DNA of 64,000 nucleotides from NCBI RefSeq assembly GCF_002157835.1, contig NZ_CP020809.1:5890001-5954000 (forward strand), given 5' to 3'. The stretch is from Mycobacterium dioxanotrophicus. GTDB lineage: Bacteria; Actinomycetota; Actinomycetes; Mycobacteriales; Mycobacteriaceae. Under the pieces are notes generated by a model. It was not told where the DNA came from. It did not search any database and saw only the letters and a program-made list of their open reading frames with translations. The position numbers and the translations under genes were made by a program. Positions 56,791 to 64,000 of this stretch are shown here, piece after piece (within the stretch, counting starts at the first letter, position 1; each line of letters opens with the position of its first letter).

Positions 56791-57819
56791 TCACACCGGC
56801 CAGGTGTCGGAGAGCTTGTAGCCCGTGGGGAAAGGATCGGCCGGGTCGAGCCCGACCTGACTGATCTCGGTGATGTAGGCCTGGCCGCTGATCCGCGGGA
56901 TGACGGCGTCATAGGGCCCGACAGTGCTCATGCGGTCGATGCGGGCGCCGAACTTCGAGCCGATCACCGACTCGTGGATGAACGGCTCGCCGACATTGAT
57001 CAGACCCTGGGCCTTGAGCACCGCGAGTCGGGCCGAGGTCCCGGTGCCGCATGGTGAGCGGTCGAGGCGTCCGGGCGAGACGACGACGGCGTTGCGCGAC
57101 GTGAGCGCTCCGTCGGCACGGCCGAGCGGGCCGACGAACTCCGTCTGGGTGATGCCCGCGAACTCGGGGTTCTCCGGATGGGTCACCGGGATCTGTTCAG
57201 CAGCAGCGGTTTTCACGCGCTGGCCGAGGTCGCACAGATCGCTGGCCTCGTCGGGGGTCAACTGCAGGCCCAGCTCCTGCGCCGAGGCCAGCACATACGC
57301 CATGCCGCCCCAGGCCACATCGACGGTCAGGGTCGGATAGCCCTCCAGCTCCAGCGGCGCGGCCAATCGATAGGCGAACGCGGGCTGGTTCTCGAACTCG
57401 ACGCTGGTCACCTTGCCGTCCTGACAGGTGCAGCGGATGCGGATGAGCCCGGCGGGCGCCTCGAGGACGACGTCGGTGACCGGTTCGGTCATGCGGATCA
57501 TCCCGGTTTCCAGCAGTGCGGTGGTGACGCAGATGGTGTTGGAGCCCGACATCGCCGGATACTCTGTGGATTCGGCGATCACATAGCCCAGCTGAGCTTC
57601 TGGATCCGTCGCCGGCACAACGTAATTGACGCAATGCGTGACGGCGCCGCGGGGTTCGTGCAGCAGCAGCTGGCGCAGGTCGTCATCGTGATCGCGGAAG
57701 AATTTCATCTTCTCGAACACCGTGGCGCCAGGCACGTCGCCGATACCGCCGGTGACGACGTTGTTGATCTCACCGCCGACATGGCACTTCACCACATTGA
57801 CCATCCGACTCCAGCGCAT
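56791..57819 (-). CDS. Proline racemase superfamily, probable 4-hydroxyproline 2-epimerase
   Basis: 342 residues; GAGGAGG precedes the ATG. The two catalytic positions are Ser91 (AMSGSNT) and Cys257 (SPCGTGT). The superfamily uses Cys/Cys, Ser/Cys (racemases, epimerases) or Cys/Thr (3-hydroxyproline dehydratase); Ser/Cys favours an epimerase. It would convert trans-4-hydroxy-L-proline to the cis-4-hydroxy-D form. The neighbouring DapA-family gene supports this pathway. Confidence 0.82.
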   Translation of the reverse strand: MRWSRMVNVVKCHVGGEINNVVTGGIGDVPGATVFEKMKFFRDHDDDLRQLLLHEPRGAVTHCVNYVVPATDPEAQLGYVIAESTEYPAMSGSNTICVTTALLETGMIRMTEPVTDVVLEAPAGLIRIRCTCQDGKVTSVEFENQPAFAYRLAAPLELEGYPTLTVDVAWGGMAYVLASAQELGLQLTPDEASDLCDLGQRVKTAAAEQIPVTHPENPEFAGITQTEFVGPLGRADGALTSRNAVVVSPGRLDRSPCGTGTSARLAVLKAQGLINVGEPFIHESVIGSKFGARIDRMSTVGPYDAVIPRISGQAYITEISQVGLDPADPFPTGYKLSDTWPV

Positions 57820-57845
57820 GCGTCCTCCTCGGCTCGGCGCGCTCG

Positions 57846-57885
57846 CGTCGCCAGGGCCGCGGTTGCAGCCACGACCCTGGCGACG
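57846..57885 (-). terminator. Intercistronic hairpin between DapA-family and racemase-family genes
   Basis: CGTCGCCAGGG and CCCTGGCGACG are perfect 11-base inverted arms around an 18-base GC-rich loop, 17 bases after the dapA-like stop. No T-tract follows, so it may be a partial terminator or mRNA-stabilising element setting the ratio of the two genes. Confidence 0.6.
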
Positions 57886-57902
57886 CCTCCCGAAACAGAA
57901 CG

Positions 57903-58796
57903 TTAGGCGTAGTTGAGTCCGGTCTCGGCGACCAGCTTGCGCAATTCGTCGAGCTTTTCGGGCTCGAGCTCGCCGTAGGGTGCGCGGGGACTGCCCAGAT
58001 CGATACCAACGGCCTGTGCGACCGCCTTGGTCGACACGGCGTAGCCTTCTTTACCCAGGAAGTCGAACACGTTCCACAGCCGCTTGAAGACCGCCAAGGC
58101 CTCGGCAGTCTTGCCTTCCTTGGCCAGTTCGAAGATGGCGACACATTCCTTCGGCGCGAAATTCGGTGCGCCCCAAATAGACCCGGCGGCGCCGGCAGAG
58201 AACGCCGGCAGCACGATGGTGTCCCAGCCGACGAAGGTGTCGATGGCATCGCCGAGATTGAAGATCAGGTCGAACGCCTGCTCGATGGACCCCGAGGTGT
58301 CCTTGATGTACTTCACCGCGTCGGTGCGCTCCAGCAGCTCGCGATAGAACGGCCGGTCCAGGTTCATGCCGGTGACGCCCGGCAGGTTGTACGCGATCAC
58401 CGGGATGCCTGCCGATTCACCGACGGTGGCGAAGTACTCGATGACCTCGCGACGGGTCGGCGCTTCATAGAACGGCTGCACCAGCAACACCGCGTCGGCC
58501 CCGGCGGCGGCCGCGTGCTTGGACAACTCGATCGCATCGGCGGTCCGCGTCGAACCCGTCTGCGGCGCAACAGGAACCCGGCCCGCGGCCTGCTCGATGA
58601 CGACCTCGTTGACCCGCTTGCGCTCGTCGAGCGTCAGCGCCGCGAACTCACCGGTGCTGCCGCCGGGCACCAGGCCGTGCAGACCGTTGTCGATCAGGAA
58701 GTCGACATGGGACCGCAGCCGGCTCTCGTCGACCTCACCATCGGCACCGAACGGGGTGGATACCGCGGCAAGGATGCCGCCGAGCTTCTTGGTCAT
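57903..58796 (-). CDS. DapA-family lyase/deaminase (hydroxyproline-pathway type)
   Basis: 297 residues from ATG 58796. Class-I aldolase-like TIM barrel: GGSTGEFAALT, Tyr136 (AYNLPG) and Schiff-base Lys165 (YIKDTSG). Family members include dihydrodipicolinate synthase and 1-pyrroline-4-hydroxy-2-carboxylate deaminase; the racemase neighbour favours the latter, giving 2-oxoglutarate semialdehyde. A frame open to 58931 covers the operator and is not preferred. Confidence 0.85.
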   Translation of the reverse strand: MTKKLGGILAAVSTPFGADGEVDESRLRSHVDFLIDNGLHGLVPGGSTGEFAALTLDERKRVNEVVIEQAAGRVPVAPQTGSTRTADAIELSKHAAAAGADAVLLVQPFYEAPTRREVIEYFATVGESAGIPVIAYNLPGVTGMNLDRPFYRELLERTDAVKYIKDTSGSIEQAFDLIFNLGDAIDTFVGWDTIVLPAFSAGAAGSIWGAPNFAPKECVAIFELAKEGKTAEALAVFKRLWNVFDFLGKEGYAVSTKAVAQAVGIDLGSPRAPYGELEPEKLDELRKLVAETGLNYA

Positions 58797-58881
58797 TGTG
58801 TGTCCTTCGTATTGGGAACGGTCTTCGTGACCGTGAATCGTCCGAGCGAACCGCTCGTGATCAGCATAGCGAGATTGCTGA

Positions 58882-58891
58882 TTGTCGACAA
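58882..58891. promoter_or_regulatory. GntR-type operator site 4 (DapA-racemase operon)
   Basis: Perfect TTGTCGACAA, 85 bases before the DapA-family start. The surrounding ATTGTCGACAAGTGCACAAT matches site 1 at 19 of 20 positions, including the downstream TGCACAAT. Confidence 0.7.
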
Positions 58892-58930
58892 GTGCACAAT
58901 CAACTTCGTTTTTCAGAAGGCGGTCACTCA

Positions 58931-59734
58931 TCAGAACCGGACCGCATCGACAAACTTGCGTAGTTCTTCATTCTCAGTTTGCGAGAAACCCGTTGCAGGA
59001 GAGCCGGCGAAGGCGATTCGGCCCGCGTCAAAGAACATCAAGCGGTCTGCGGCCTTCGCCGCAAAGGCCATGTCATGCGTAACCAGCGCGATGCTGATCC
59101 CCTCGTCGCGCTTCAGTCGGCTCAGGACGCCGAGCACTTCCGCCGCCACGGGCGGATCGAGCGCCGAGGTGATCTCGTCACACAACAGGAGCCTCGGCCG
59201 CATCATGAGTGCACGAGCAATTGCGACGCGCTGTCGCTGCCCACCAGACAATTGGTGCGGTTTGGCCGAAATGAAGCCGCTCATGCCGACCTCGTCGAGC
59301 GCTTGCTCGGCCTGAGCGCGTAACTTCTTCTTCCCCCACTTGTGCACAATCCGCGGGGCGAATGTCAGGTTGGTCAACACGTTCATGTGCGGCCAGAGCG
59401 TGTAGGACTGGAAGATCATTCCGATCGTGGACTGGGCTTGGCTCCACTGCTCGGTGTATTCGCCATCCTCGAGCACCCGCTGGCCGTCGAAATCCATTGT
59501 CCCGGAATCAGCCTCGGTGAGACCGGCGACAACCCGCAGTAGCGTGCTCTTACCGGACCCGCTTCGGCCGATTACCACGGTGATCTCGCTCCTGTGAAAG
59601 TCAAGGCTCACATCGTCGAGAACCCTTGCCGCACCGAATTCTTTACAGACATTACGAACTCTCACAAGCGGGTCATCGTGTCCGGCGCGGACATCTCGTA
59701 CAGAGTCGGCCGTCGCACTTGTCGAAATGTTCAT
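58931..59734 (-). CDS. Amino acid ABC transporter ATP-binding protein
   Basis: 267 residues. Walker A GRSGSGKST, Q-loop IFQSYTLWPH, signature LSGGQRQR, Walker B LLLCDEITSALD, H-loop THD. Belongs to the polar amino acid uptake group (GlnQ/HisP). Overlaps the permease gene (ATGA). Last gene of the binding protein-permease-ATPase unit. Confidence 0.94.
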   Translation of the reverse strand: MNISTSATADSVRDVRAGHDDPLVRVRNVCKEFGAARVLDDVSLDFHRSEITVVIGRSGSGKSTLLRVVAGLTEADSGTMDFDGQRVLEDGEYTEQWSQAQSTIGMIFQSYTLWPHMNVLTNLTFAPRIVHKWGKKKLRAQAEQALDEVGMSGFISAKPHQLSGGQRQRVAIARALMMRPRLLLCDEITSALDPPVAAEVLGVLSRLKRDEGISIALVTHDMAFAAKAADRLMFFDAGRIAFAGSPATGFSQTENEELRKFVDAVRF

Positions 59735-60435
59735 GCCGCCACCGCCTGTTTTGTCCGCTTGGACGCTGATTCGTTAAGACGTTGCTGGCCACGTCTTTCC
59801 AGATAGCTCACCAGTAGGGAGAGCGGAAATGCGACCACGAAGTACACCAGGGCTGCCCCAGTCAAAATCTCCAGTGATCGGTACGTCTGCGCGGCGGCAG
59901 TGTTGGCGGCGAACATCAAATCGACGACACCGATGACCGAAACCAAGGCCGTGTCCTTGAATCCGTTGATTGCAATCGACAGCAACGCAGGCAACTGCTG
60001 GCGCAAGGTCTGCGGAACGATGATCGATGCGACCTGGTGGTACCGGTCGACTTGAAGTACCTTGGCCGCCTCCAACTGTTCGGCAGGAACCGACTGAAAG
60101 CCGGCCCGATACACCTCTGCTACTTGCGCAGTCAGATTGGCGCTGATTGCGATGACAGCAGCCGTAAAGCCAGAGAGGCTGATGTCCAACAGGATCGGCA
60201 GTGCATAGAACATCCAGAACAATTGGATCAACACAGGCGTGCACCGGAAGAGCTCAATGTAGCCCTGGGCGATCCATCTGATGAGATCGAACTCGGCCAT
60301 GCGCGCCAGCGCGACGGGCACCGCGGCCACCGCACTGATGATGATGACAAGCAGGGTGATGGCCAGGCTTGTTTTCAGCCCTGTGAGCAGATTTGGGAGA
60401 ACCTCCCACACAATGCCCCAGTCAGTCTTCCCCAC
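59731..60435 (-). CDS. Amino acid ABC transporter permease
   Basis: 234 residues with about five membrane helices and the HisM/GlnP motif around YIELFRCTPVLIQLFWMFY and the EAA loop EQLEAAKVLQVDRYHQVASI. Imports a polar amino acid with the flanking binding protein and ATPase. One base separates it from the binding-protein stop. Confidence 0.93.
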   Translation of the reverse strand: MGKTDWGIVWEVLPNLLTGLKTSLAITLLVIIISAVAAVPVALARMAEFDLIRWIAQGYIELFRCTPVLIQLFWMFYALPILLDISLSGFTAAVIAISANLTAQVAEVYRAGFQSVPAEQLEAAKVLQVDRYHQVASIIVPQTLRQQLPALLSIAINGFKDTALVSVIGVVDLMFAANTAAAQTYRSLEILTGAALVYFVVAFPLSLLVSYLERRGQQRLNESASKRTKQAVAA

Positions 60436-60436
60436 G

Positions 60437-61279
60437 TCACGCGCCCATCTTCAGCGGGCCGAGGTTGGCGACACTGATGTAGCCGACCTTTTCGAACGCG
60501 CGATCGCGCTCACCAGAAGCGATTGACTCCCGAATCGCAACGTTGAGCATCTGCAGCGAGTGCACGTCGATTTCTTCGCTCACACCGTATGAGACCGGCG
60601 CCATCCACATCGGCGTCTCTGGCACCACGATGGCGAGACCGGAATCGGACCGAACCTGCCCCAGCGCAGTGCCGTAATCCGTGAACTGCCCGGGCGCCCT
60701 GCCTGCTTTGACGGCTTGGATGGCATTTGTCCACGAGTCGACGCTGAGCGTCGCGAATCCGGCGGCTTTTGCCGCTGCCTCATGCGCCGAACCTTGCGAA
60801 GAGGCCACCGGCTGACCGGTTTTCATGATGTCCGCGGTGCTCGTGAGGCCACTGTCACGCCTGACCACCCAAACTCCGTTGTCCTCGTAGTACGGGTCGG
60901 TGTACATGATTGTCAGCGACCTCTCGCCGGTGATATCCAAGCCCGCGGCCATGTCGTATTTGTTGGCCTTGAGGCCCGCCACGATGGTGTTCCAGGACGC
61001 CGGAACCGGGGTGAACTTGACCCCCAGATTCTTGGCAAAGGCTTCGAGCGGCAGGAGCACCGGACCGGTCCAGGTGCCATTCCGCTCTTCGAGCATGGGT
61101 GCGAAAGCTGCTACTCCTACGCGGAGTTCGCCTCGGTTCTTAACCTCTTCAGCCCAACTGCCTTGCGAGGCGGCTCCTGCTGTCCCGCCAGCACTCAGTT
61201 TGCCGCCGAGAAGTCCCGCCACGACGGCGACTACCACCAAGGCCAGGATTCCCAGGGATTGCTTCGTCGACTTCTTCAC
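60437..61279 (-). CDS. Amino acid ABC transporter substrate-binding protein
   Basis: 280 residues from GTG 61279 with AAAGGAG in front. N-terminal KKSTKQSLGILALVVVAVVAGLLGG is a signal/anchor without lipobox. Family-3 binding protein features: NRGELRVGVAAFAPMLEERN, SWNTIVAGLKANKYDMAAGLDITGER, YTDPYYED, in pieces. It captures a polar or imino amino acid for import. Confidence 0.9.
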   Translation of the reverse strand: MKKSTKQSLGILALVVVAVVAGLLGGKLSAGGTAGAASQGSWAEEVKNRGELRVGVAAFAPMLEERNGTWTGPVLLPLEAFAKNLGVKFTPVPASWNTIVAGLKANKYDMAAGLDITGERSLTIMYTDPYYEDNGVWVVRRDSGLTSTADIMKTGQPVASSQGSAHEAAAKAAGFATLSVDSWTNAIQAVKAGRAPGQFTDYGTALGQVRSDSGLAIVVPETPMWMAPVSYGVSEEIDVHSLQMLNVAIRESIASGERDRAFEKVGYISVANLGPLKMGA

Positions 61280-61318
61280 AAATCGCTCCTTTGGTGAAGT
61301 CACAACTCCATTGTTGTA

Positions 61319-61328
61319 TTGTCGACTG
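61319..61328. promoter_or_regulatory. GntR-type operator site 5 (ABC transporter operon)
   Basis: TTGTCGACTG, 8 of 10 matches to the palindrome with the GTCGAC core, 39 bases before the binding-protein start. Confidence 0.55.
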
Positions 61329-61366
61329 TATACATGTGGTGTGGACCACTTCAAGGCTTTCGCGAT

Positions 61367-62113
61367 CTATCCGCGCCAACCCAGACACGCCTCAGCAACC
61401 AACGCCGCGACCCGGCGGTGCGCGACATCGTTCGGGATGTCGTGATGGCCGCCGCGGATCGGCACCGCCCGCCCGCGTCGAAGTTCGGCGGCAAATTCGG
61501 CGGCCTTGCGCGGTGGCGCGAAGACGTCGTGCTCGCCGTTGATCAACAGGACCGGGATGTCGAGCGCCCCCAGTTCTCGCCGCACGTCATATCCGGCGGT
61601 TTCCAGCGCGCGCCAGAGATTCGGCTCGGACTGCGCCGTGTCGAATCCCAGCGGGTCGTTTTCCAGTGCGTCCAGGTAAGCCTCGTCGGCGGACATGACG
61701 AGGTCGTGTTCGCCACGTTCCGGCAGACCCCACAGCGGCGCACCCGTCATCACCAGACCGACTGCAGCCGACGGCTTTTCGAGAACCAGCAGCGCACCGG
61801 TCACCGCGCCGAGGGAATGCCCGACGATCACCACCGGCAGTCGGCGGGCCGCCATCACACCGAGCAGCACCGCGGCGTTCGACGCCAGGTCACCGACCGA
61901 TGCGAACATCCCGGCCGGTCCCCCGGTATGGCCGTGACCGATGTGGTCGGTGCCCCAGACGTCGAGTCCCACGGCATTGAGCTGGCCGGCGAGACGGTGA
62001 TAGTGCCCCGTGTGCTCGCCGAAACCGTGCAGCAGCAGGACCTGGGCCCTGGGCGCCTCGGCATCCCAGTGTCGGTAGTAGAACCGGCCGCGTTCGCCCT
62101 CGAGAAACGGCAT
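61367..62113 (-). CDS. Alpha/beta hydrolase (monoacylglycerol-lipase-like)
   Basis: 248 residues. LLLHGFGEHTGHYHRLA (oxyanion HG), WGTDHIGHGHTGG, nucleophile GHSLGA, acid LLINGEHDVF and C-terminal His in RGGHHDIPND. Hydrolyses an ester or lactone; a sugar-acid lactone from the GMC dehydrogenase is one possibility. It follows the RbsD-like gene by one base, forming an operon. No signal peptide. Confidence 0.88.
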   Translation of the reverse strand: MPFLEGERGRFYYRHWDAEAPRAQVLLLHGFGEHTGHYHRLAGQLNAVGLDVWGTDHIGHGHTGGPAGMFASVGDLASNAAVLLGVMAARRLPVVIVGHSLGAVTGALLVLEKPSAAVGLVMTGAPLWGLPERGEHDLVMSADEAYLDALENDPLGFDTAQSEPNLWRALETAGYDVRRELGALDIPVLLINGEHDVFAPPRKAAEFAAELRRGRAVPIRGGHHDIPNDVAHRRVAALVAEACLGWRG

Positions 62114-62114
62114 G

Positions 62115-62600
62115 TCACGCCTCGCCGAGCTCGGCGAACCAGGTCGAGGAGGTCAGCCACGCCAAAGGGATCGGCGGGCTCGGGTAACCCGCCACCAGCA
62201 CCACATTGCCGTGCACCGCATAGTCGCCGGTCTGAATGAAGACCTTCGCCCGGTCACGCAGTCGGTAAAAGTTTGGGAGATAACGTAATTCATGCACGCT
62301 GGCGTCGCCCACAAGGTCCGAGACTCTTCGGCGTCCCGACGGGTTGACCGTCGCCATCTCCTCGGTGACGATCGCCGCCTCGAAGTCGCCGACCTCCCAC
62401 AGCACCGAGACGAGATCGGCGACGGTGGGCAGACCGGGCGCGATGCCCACGTCGATCACCTCGACCGCTCCCGACAGCGGTACCAGACTGGCCGGCGACG
62501 TGCCGCTGCCCGCATCGGCGACGACGACCATCTCGCCGTGCCGAAGCTGACTCACCACGGCGGCCAAGCGTTCGTGCAGAAGCCGGACTTTCGTTGCCAT
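62115..62600 (-). CDS. RbsD/FucU-like sugar-pyranase family protein
   Basis: 161 residues from ATG 62600. HGEMVVVADAGSGTSPASLV and VEVIDVGIAPGLPTVADLVS follow the RbsD/FucU mutarotase pattern (Asp-Ala-Gly and the ligand-contacting strand), with a C-terminal IQTGDYAVHGNVVLVAGYP. RbsD proteins interconvert sugar anomers or pyranose/furanose forms. The similarity is moderate. It shares a divergent promoter with the MHS transporter. Confidence 0.72.
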   Translation of the reverse strand: MATKVRLLHERLAAVVSQLRHGEMVVVADAGSGTSPASLVPLSGAVEVIDVGIAPGLPTVADLVSVLWEVGDFEAAIVTEEMATVNPSGRRRVSDLVGDASVHELRYLPNFYRLRDRAKVFIQTGDYAVHGNVVLVAGYPSPPIPLAWLTSSTWFAELGEA

Positions 62601-62652
62601 CGACTCTCCCCTTCTCGGTGATGGGTTGTGAGGTGGAGCACTCTGCGCTATT

Positions 62653-62678
62653 TTGTCGACAGGTCGACAATCGACAAT
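62653..62678. promoter_or_regulatory. GntR-type operator site 6, overlapping tandem half-sites
   Basis: TTGTCGACAG (62653-62662), AGGTCGACAA (62661-62670) and AATCGACAAT (62669-62678) overlap in series between the RbsD-like and MHS genes. Three GTCGAC/TCGACA cores in 26 bases suggest more than one bound dimer controlling both directions. Confidence 0.6.
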
Positions 62679-62691
62679 CTGGCAGATCGGG

Positions 62692-64000
62692 ATGCACATG
62701 GCAAGCACCGCGGCAGGGATCGAGCACACCGTGACCGAACACGAGGGCCGATTGCAGGGCGCGGACCTGCGTCGCGCCATCACCGCAGCAGCCATCGGCA
62801 ACTTCATCACCTGGTTCGACTTCGCCGCCTACGGATTCCTGGCCGTGCTGCTCGGCCAGATCTTCTTCCCCTCCGAGAATCCGGCGGCCAGCCTGCTCGC
62901 GACGTTCGCCGCCTTCGGCGTGGCGTTCCTGATGAACCCGATCGGCGGGTTCGTCTTCGGACGGCTCGGCGACAAGGTCGGGCGCAAGAAGATCCTCGCC
63001 ACCGCGATCCTGTTGATGTCGGCCTCCACCTTTGCCGTCGGCCTGCTGCCCGGTTACGCCAGCATCGGCATCGCCGCACCGGTATTGCTCGTCGCGCTGC
63101 GCATCCTGCAGGGGTTCGCGGCTGGCGGCGAACCCGGCGGGGCCGCAACATTTCTCGTCGAGTCCGCGGCCCGGGGCCGACGCGCCCGCACCGTCAGCTT
63201 CTGGCACTGCTCGAGTTATCTCGCCAATGCGGTCGCATCGGTACTGGTGCTCACCCTCAACGCCATCCTCAGCGACGCCGCGATGTTCGACTGGGGCTGG
63301 CGCATCCCGTTTCTCGTCGCGGGGCCACTCGGGCTCGTCGGGCTGTACCTGCGCCTGCGGCTGAACGACACAGCCGAATTCGAGCGGCTGCAAAGCACGG
63401 GCGAAGTGAGCCAGACACCGGTCAAAGACGCCTTGACGACGAGCCGCTGCCAGGTCATCCAAGTCATCGGCTGCATCGCGTTCCAGGCCGCGGCGTTCTA
63501 CTTCATCTTCGTCTACATGCAGACCTACCTACAGTCCCAAGTCGGGTTCTCGTTCGGCATGGCATCGGCGTCGACCGTCATCTGTCTGTGTGCGGCGGCG
63601 CTGGCGATATTTGTATTCGCCTGGCTCTCTGACCATTTCGGCCGCAAGCCTGTCATCATCCTGGGTGCCGTGGCCAGCACGCTGATCGTCTTCCCCGCCT
63701 TCGCCGCGTTCTCCACCGCGAACACCGCGTTGATCGTGGCCGTGCACGCGGCCATGGGTGTGTGCCTGGCGATGTTCATGTCCGCCTCCGGCGCGGCGAT
63801 GGTGGAGATCTTCCCCAGCCGCGTGCGGTACGCCGGATTCTCGATCGGTTTCAACATCTCTGTAGCGATCTTCGGTGGAACGGCGCCCTATGTCGCGACC
63901 TGGTTGATCGACGCGACCGGAAGCCCGGTGTCGCCGTCGGCGATTCTCATCGTGACGGGACTGATGGCGATCGCCGCCGCGTCGACCCTGCATGAAACCG
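62692..64000 (+). CDS. MFS metabolite:H+ symporter (MHS family), 3' end cut
   Basis: At least 436 codons, running off the window. Start at ATG 62692 or 62698. Helix 1 region AAAIGNFITWFDFAAYGFLA and the motif GRLGDKVGRKKIL mark the MHS family (proline/betaine, 2-oxoglutarate and shikimate permeases). LQGFAAGGEPGGAATFLVE follows. It probably imports the carbon source or an intermediate of the regulon. Confidence 0.92.
   Translation, partial: MHMASTAAGIEHTVTEHEGRLQGADLRRAITAAAIGNFITWFDFAAYGFLAVLLGQIFFPSENPAASLLATFAAFGVAFLMNPIGGFVFGRLGDKVGRKKILATAILLMSASTFAVGLLPGYASIGIAAPVLLVALRILQGFAAGGEPGGAATFLVESAARGRRARTVSFWHCSSYLANAVASVLVLTLNAILSDAAMFDWGWRIPFLVAGPLGLVGLYLRLRLNDTAEFERLQSTGEVSQTPVKDALTTSRCQVIQVIGCIAFQAAAFYFIFVYMQTYLQSQVGFSFGMASASTVICLCAAALAIFVFAWLSDHFGRKPVIILGAVASTLIVFPAFAAFSTANTALIVAVHAAMGVCLAMFMSASGAAMVEIFPSRVRYAGFSIGFNISVAIFGGTAPYVATWLIDATGSPVSPSAILIVTGLMAIAAASTLHET

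Noticed and set aside
62628..63632. 334-codon frame beginning before the MHS transporter
   Set aside because: It is Arg/His-rich and out of frame with the clear transporter starting at 62692.

Overview
The window comes from a mycobacterium, most likely a fast-growing Mycolicibacterium. It is GC-rich throughout, with GTG/TTG starts and many ATGA/GTGA junctions. It carries the complete mycofactocin locus next to the S10 and str ribosomal operons, a mycobacterial arrangement (the Rv0682-Rv0700 order of M. tuberculosis, seen here in reverse), plus mycobacterial families such as DUF3558 and DUF3060 lipoproteins, PE-PPE-domain and cutinase-like hydrolases. No tRNA, rRNA, CRISPR array, insertion sequence or prophage was seen.

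Layout. 1-2490: start of the S10 operon (rpsJ-rplC-rplD-rplW-rplB, minus strand, cut at the window edge). 2900-7320: hotdog thioesterase, SnoaL-like protein, type-B carboxylesterase lipoprotein, cytochrome P450 and a TetR regulator. 7390-14598: complete mycofactocin locus mftA-mftG (minus) with divergent mftR and a palindromic operator between them. 14625-24020: remnant of a phytanoyl-CoA dioxygenase gene, ECF sigma factor with a triple-VOC partner, ferredoxin-reductase-like flavoprotein, Lrp regulator divergent from ddaH-rocD (arginine/ornithine catabolism), a mycofactocin-type SDR, a SHOCT membrane protein and an MFS exporter. 24253-29632: cutinase-like protein, then tuf, fusA, rpsG and rpsL. 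29914-32659: TetR regulator and paired DUF3558 and DUF3060 secreted proteins. 33114-35269: an aminotransferase/D-2-hydroxyacid dehydrogenase operon with a possible glycerate-kinase remnant upstream. 35330-44640: mainly secreted or membrane proteins of unknown function, including a PE-PPE-domain hydrolase, two tandem paralogues with DAFSA repeats and a conserved C-terminal motif, and two small proteins with PWE repeats.

45700-64000 appears to be one catabolic regulon. A GntR/FCD regulator sits among an SDR, a GMC flavoprotein with a C-x5-C-x3-C (3Fe-4S type) motif and its small subunit, an APC permease, an aldehyde dehydrogenase, a proline-racemase/hydroxyproline-epimerase-family enzyme, a DapA-family lyase, an amino-acid ABC transporter, an alpha/beta hydrolase, an RbsD-like protein and an MHS-family transporter. 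A TTGTCGACAA-type palindrome lies upstream of the first gene of nearly every transcription unit in this stretch (45685, 48809, 49777, 58882, 61319, 62653-62678). This is the strongest candidate for an undescribed system: a self-regulated pathway that seems to combine hydroxyproline-type chemistry with an Fe-S sugar/alcohol dehydrogenase. Its substrate cannot be read from the sequence.
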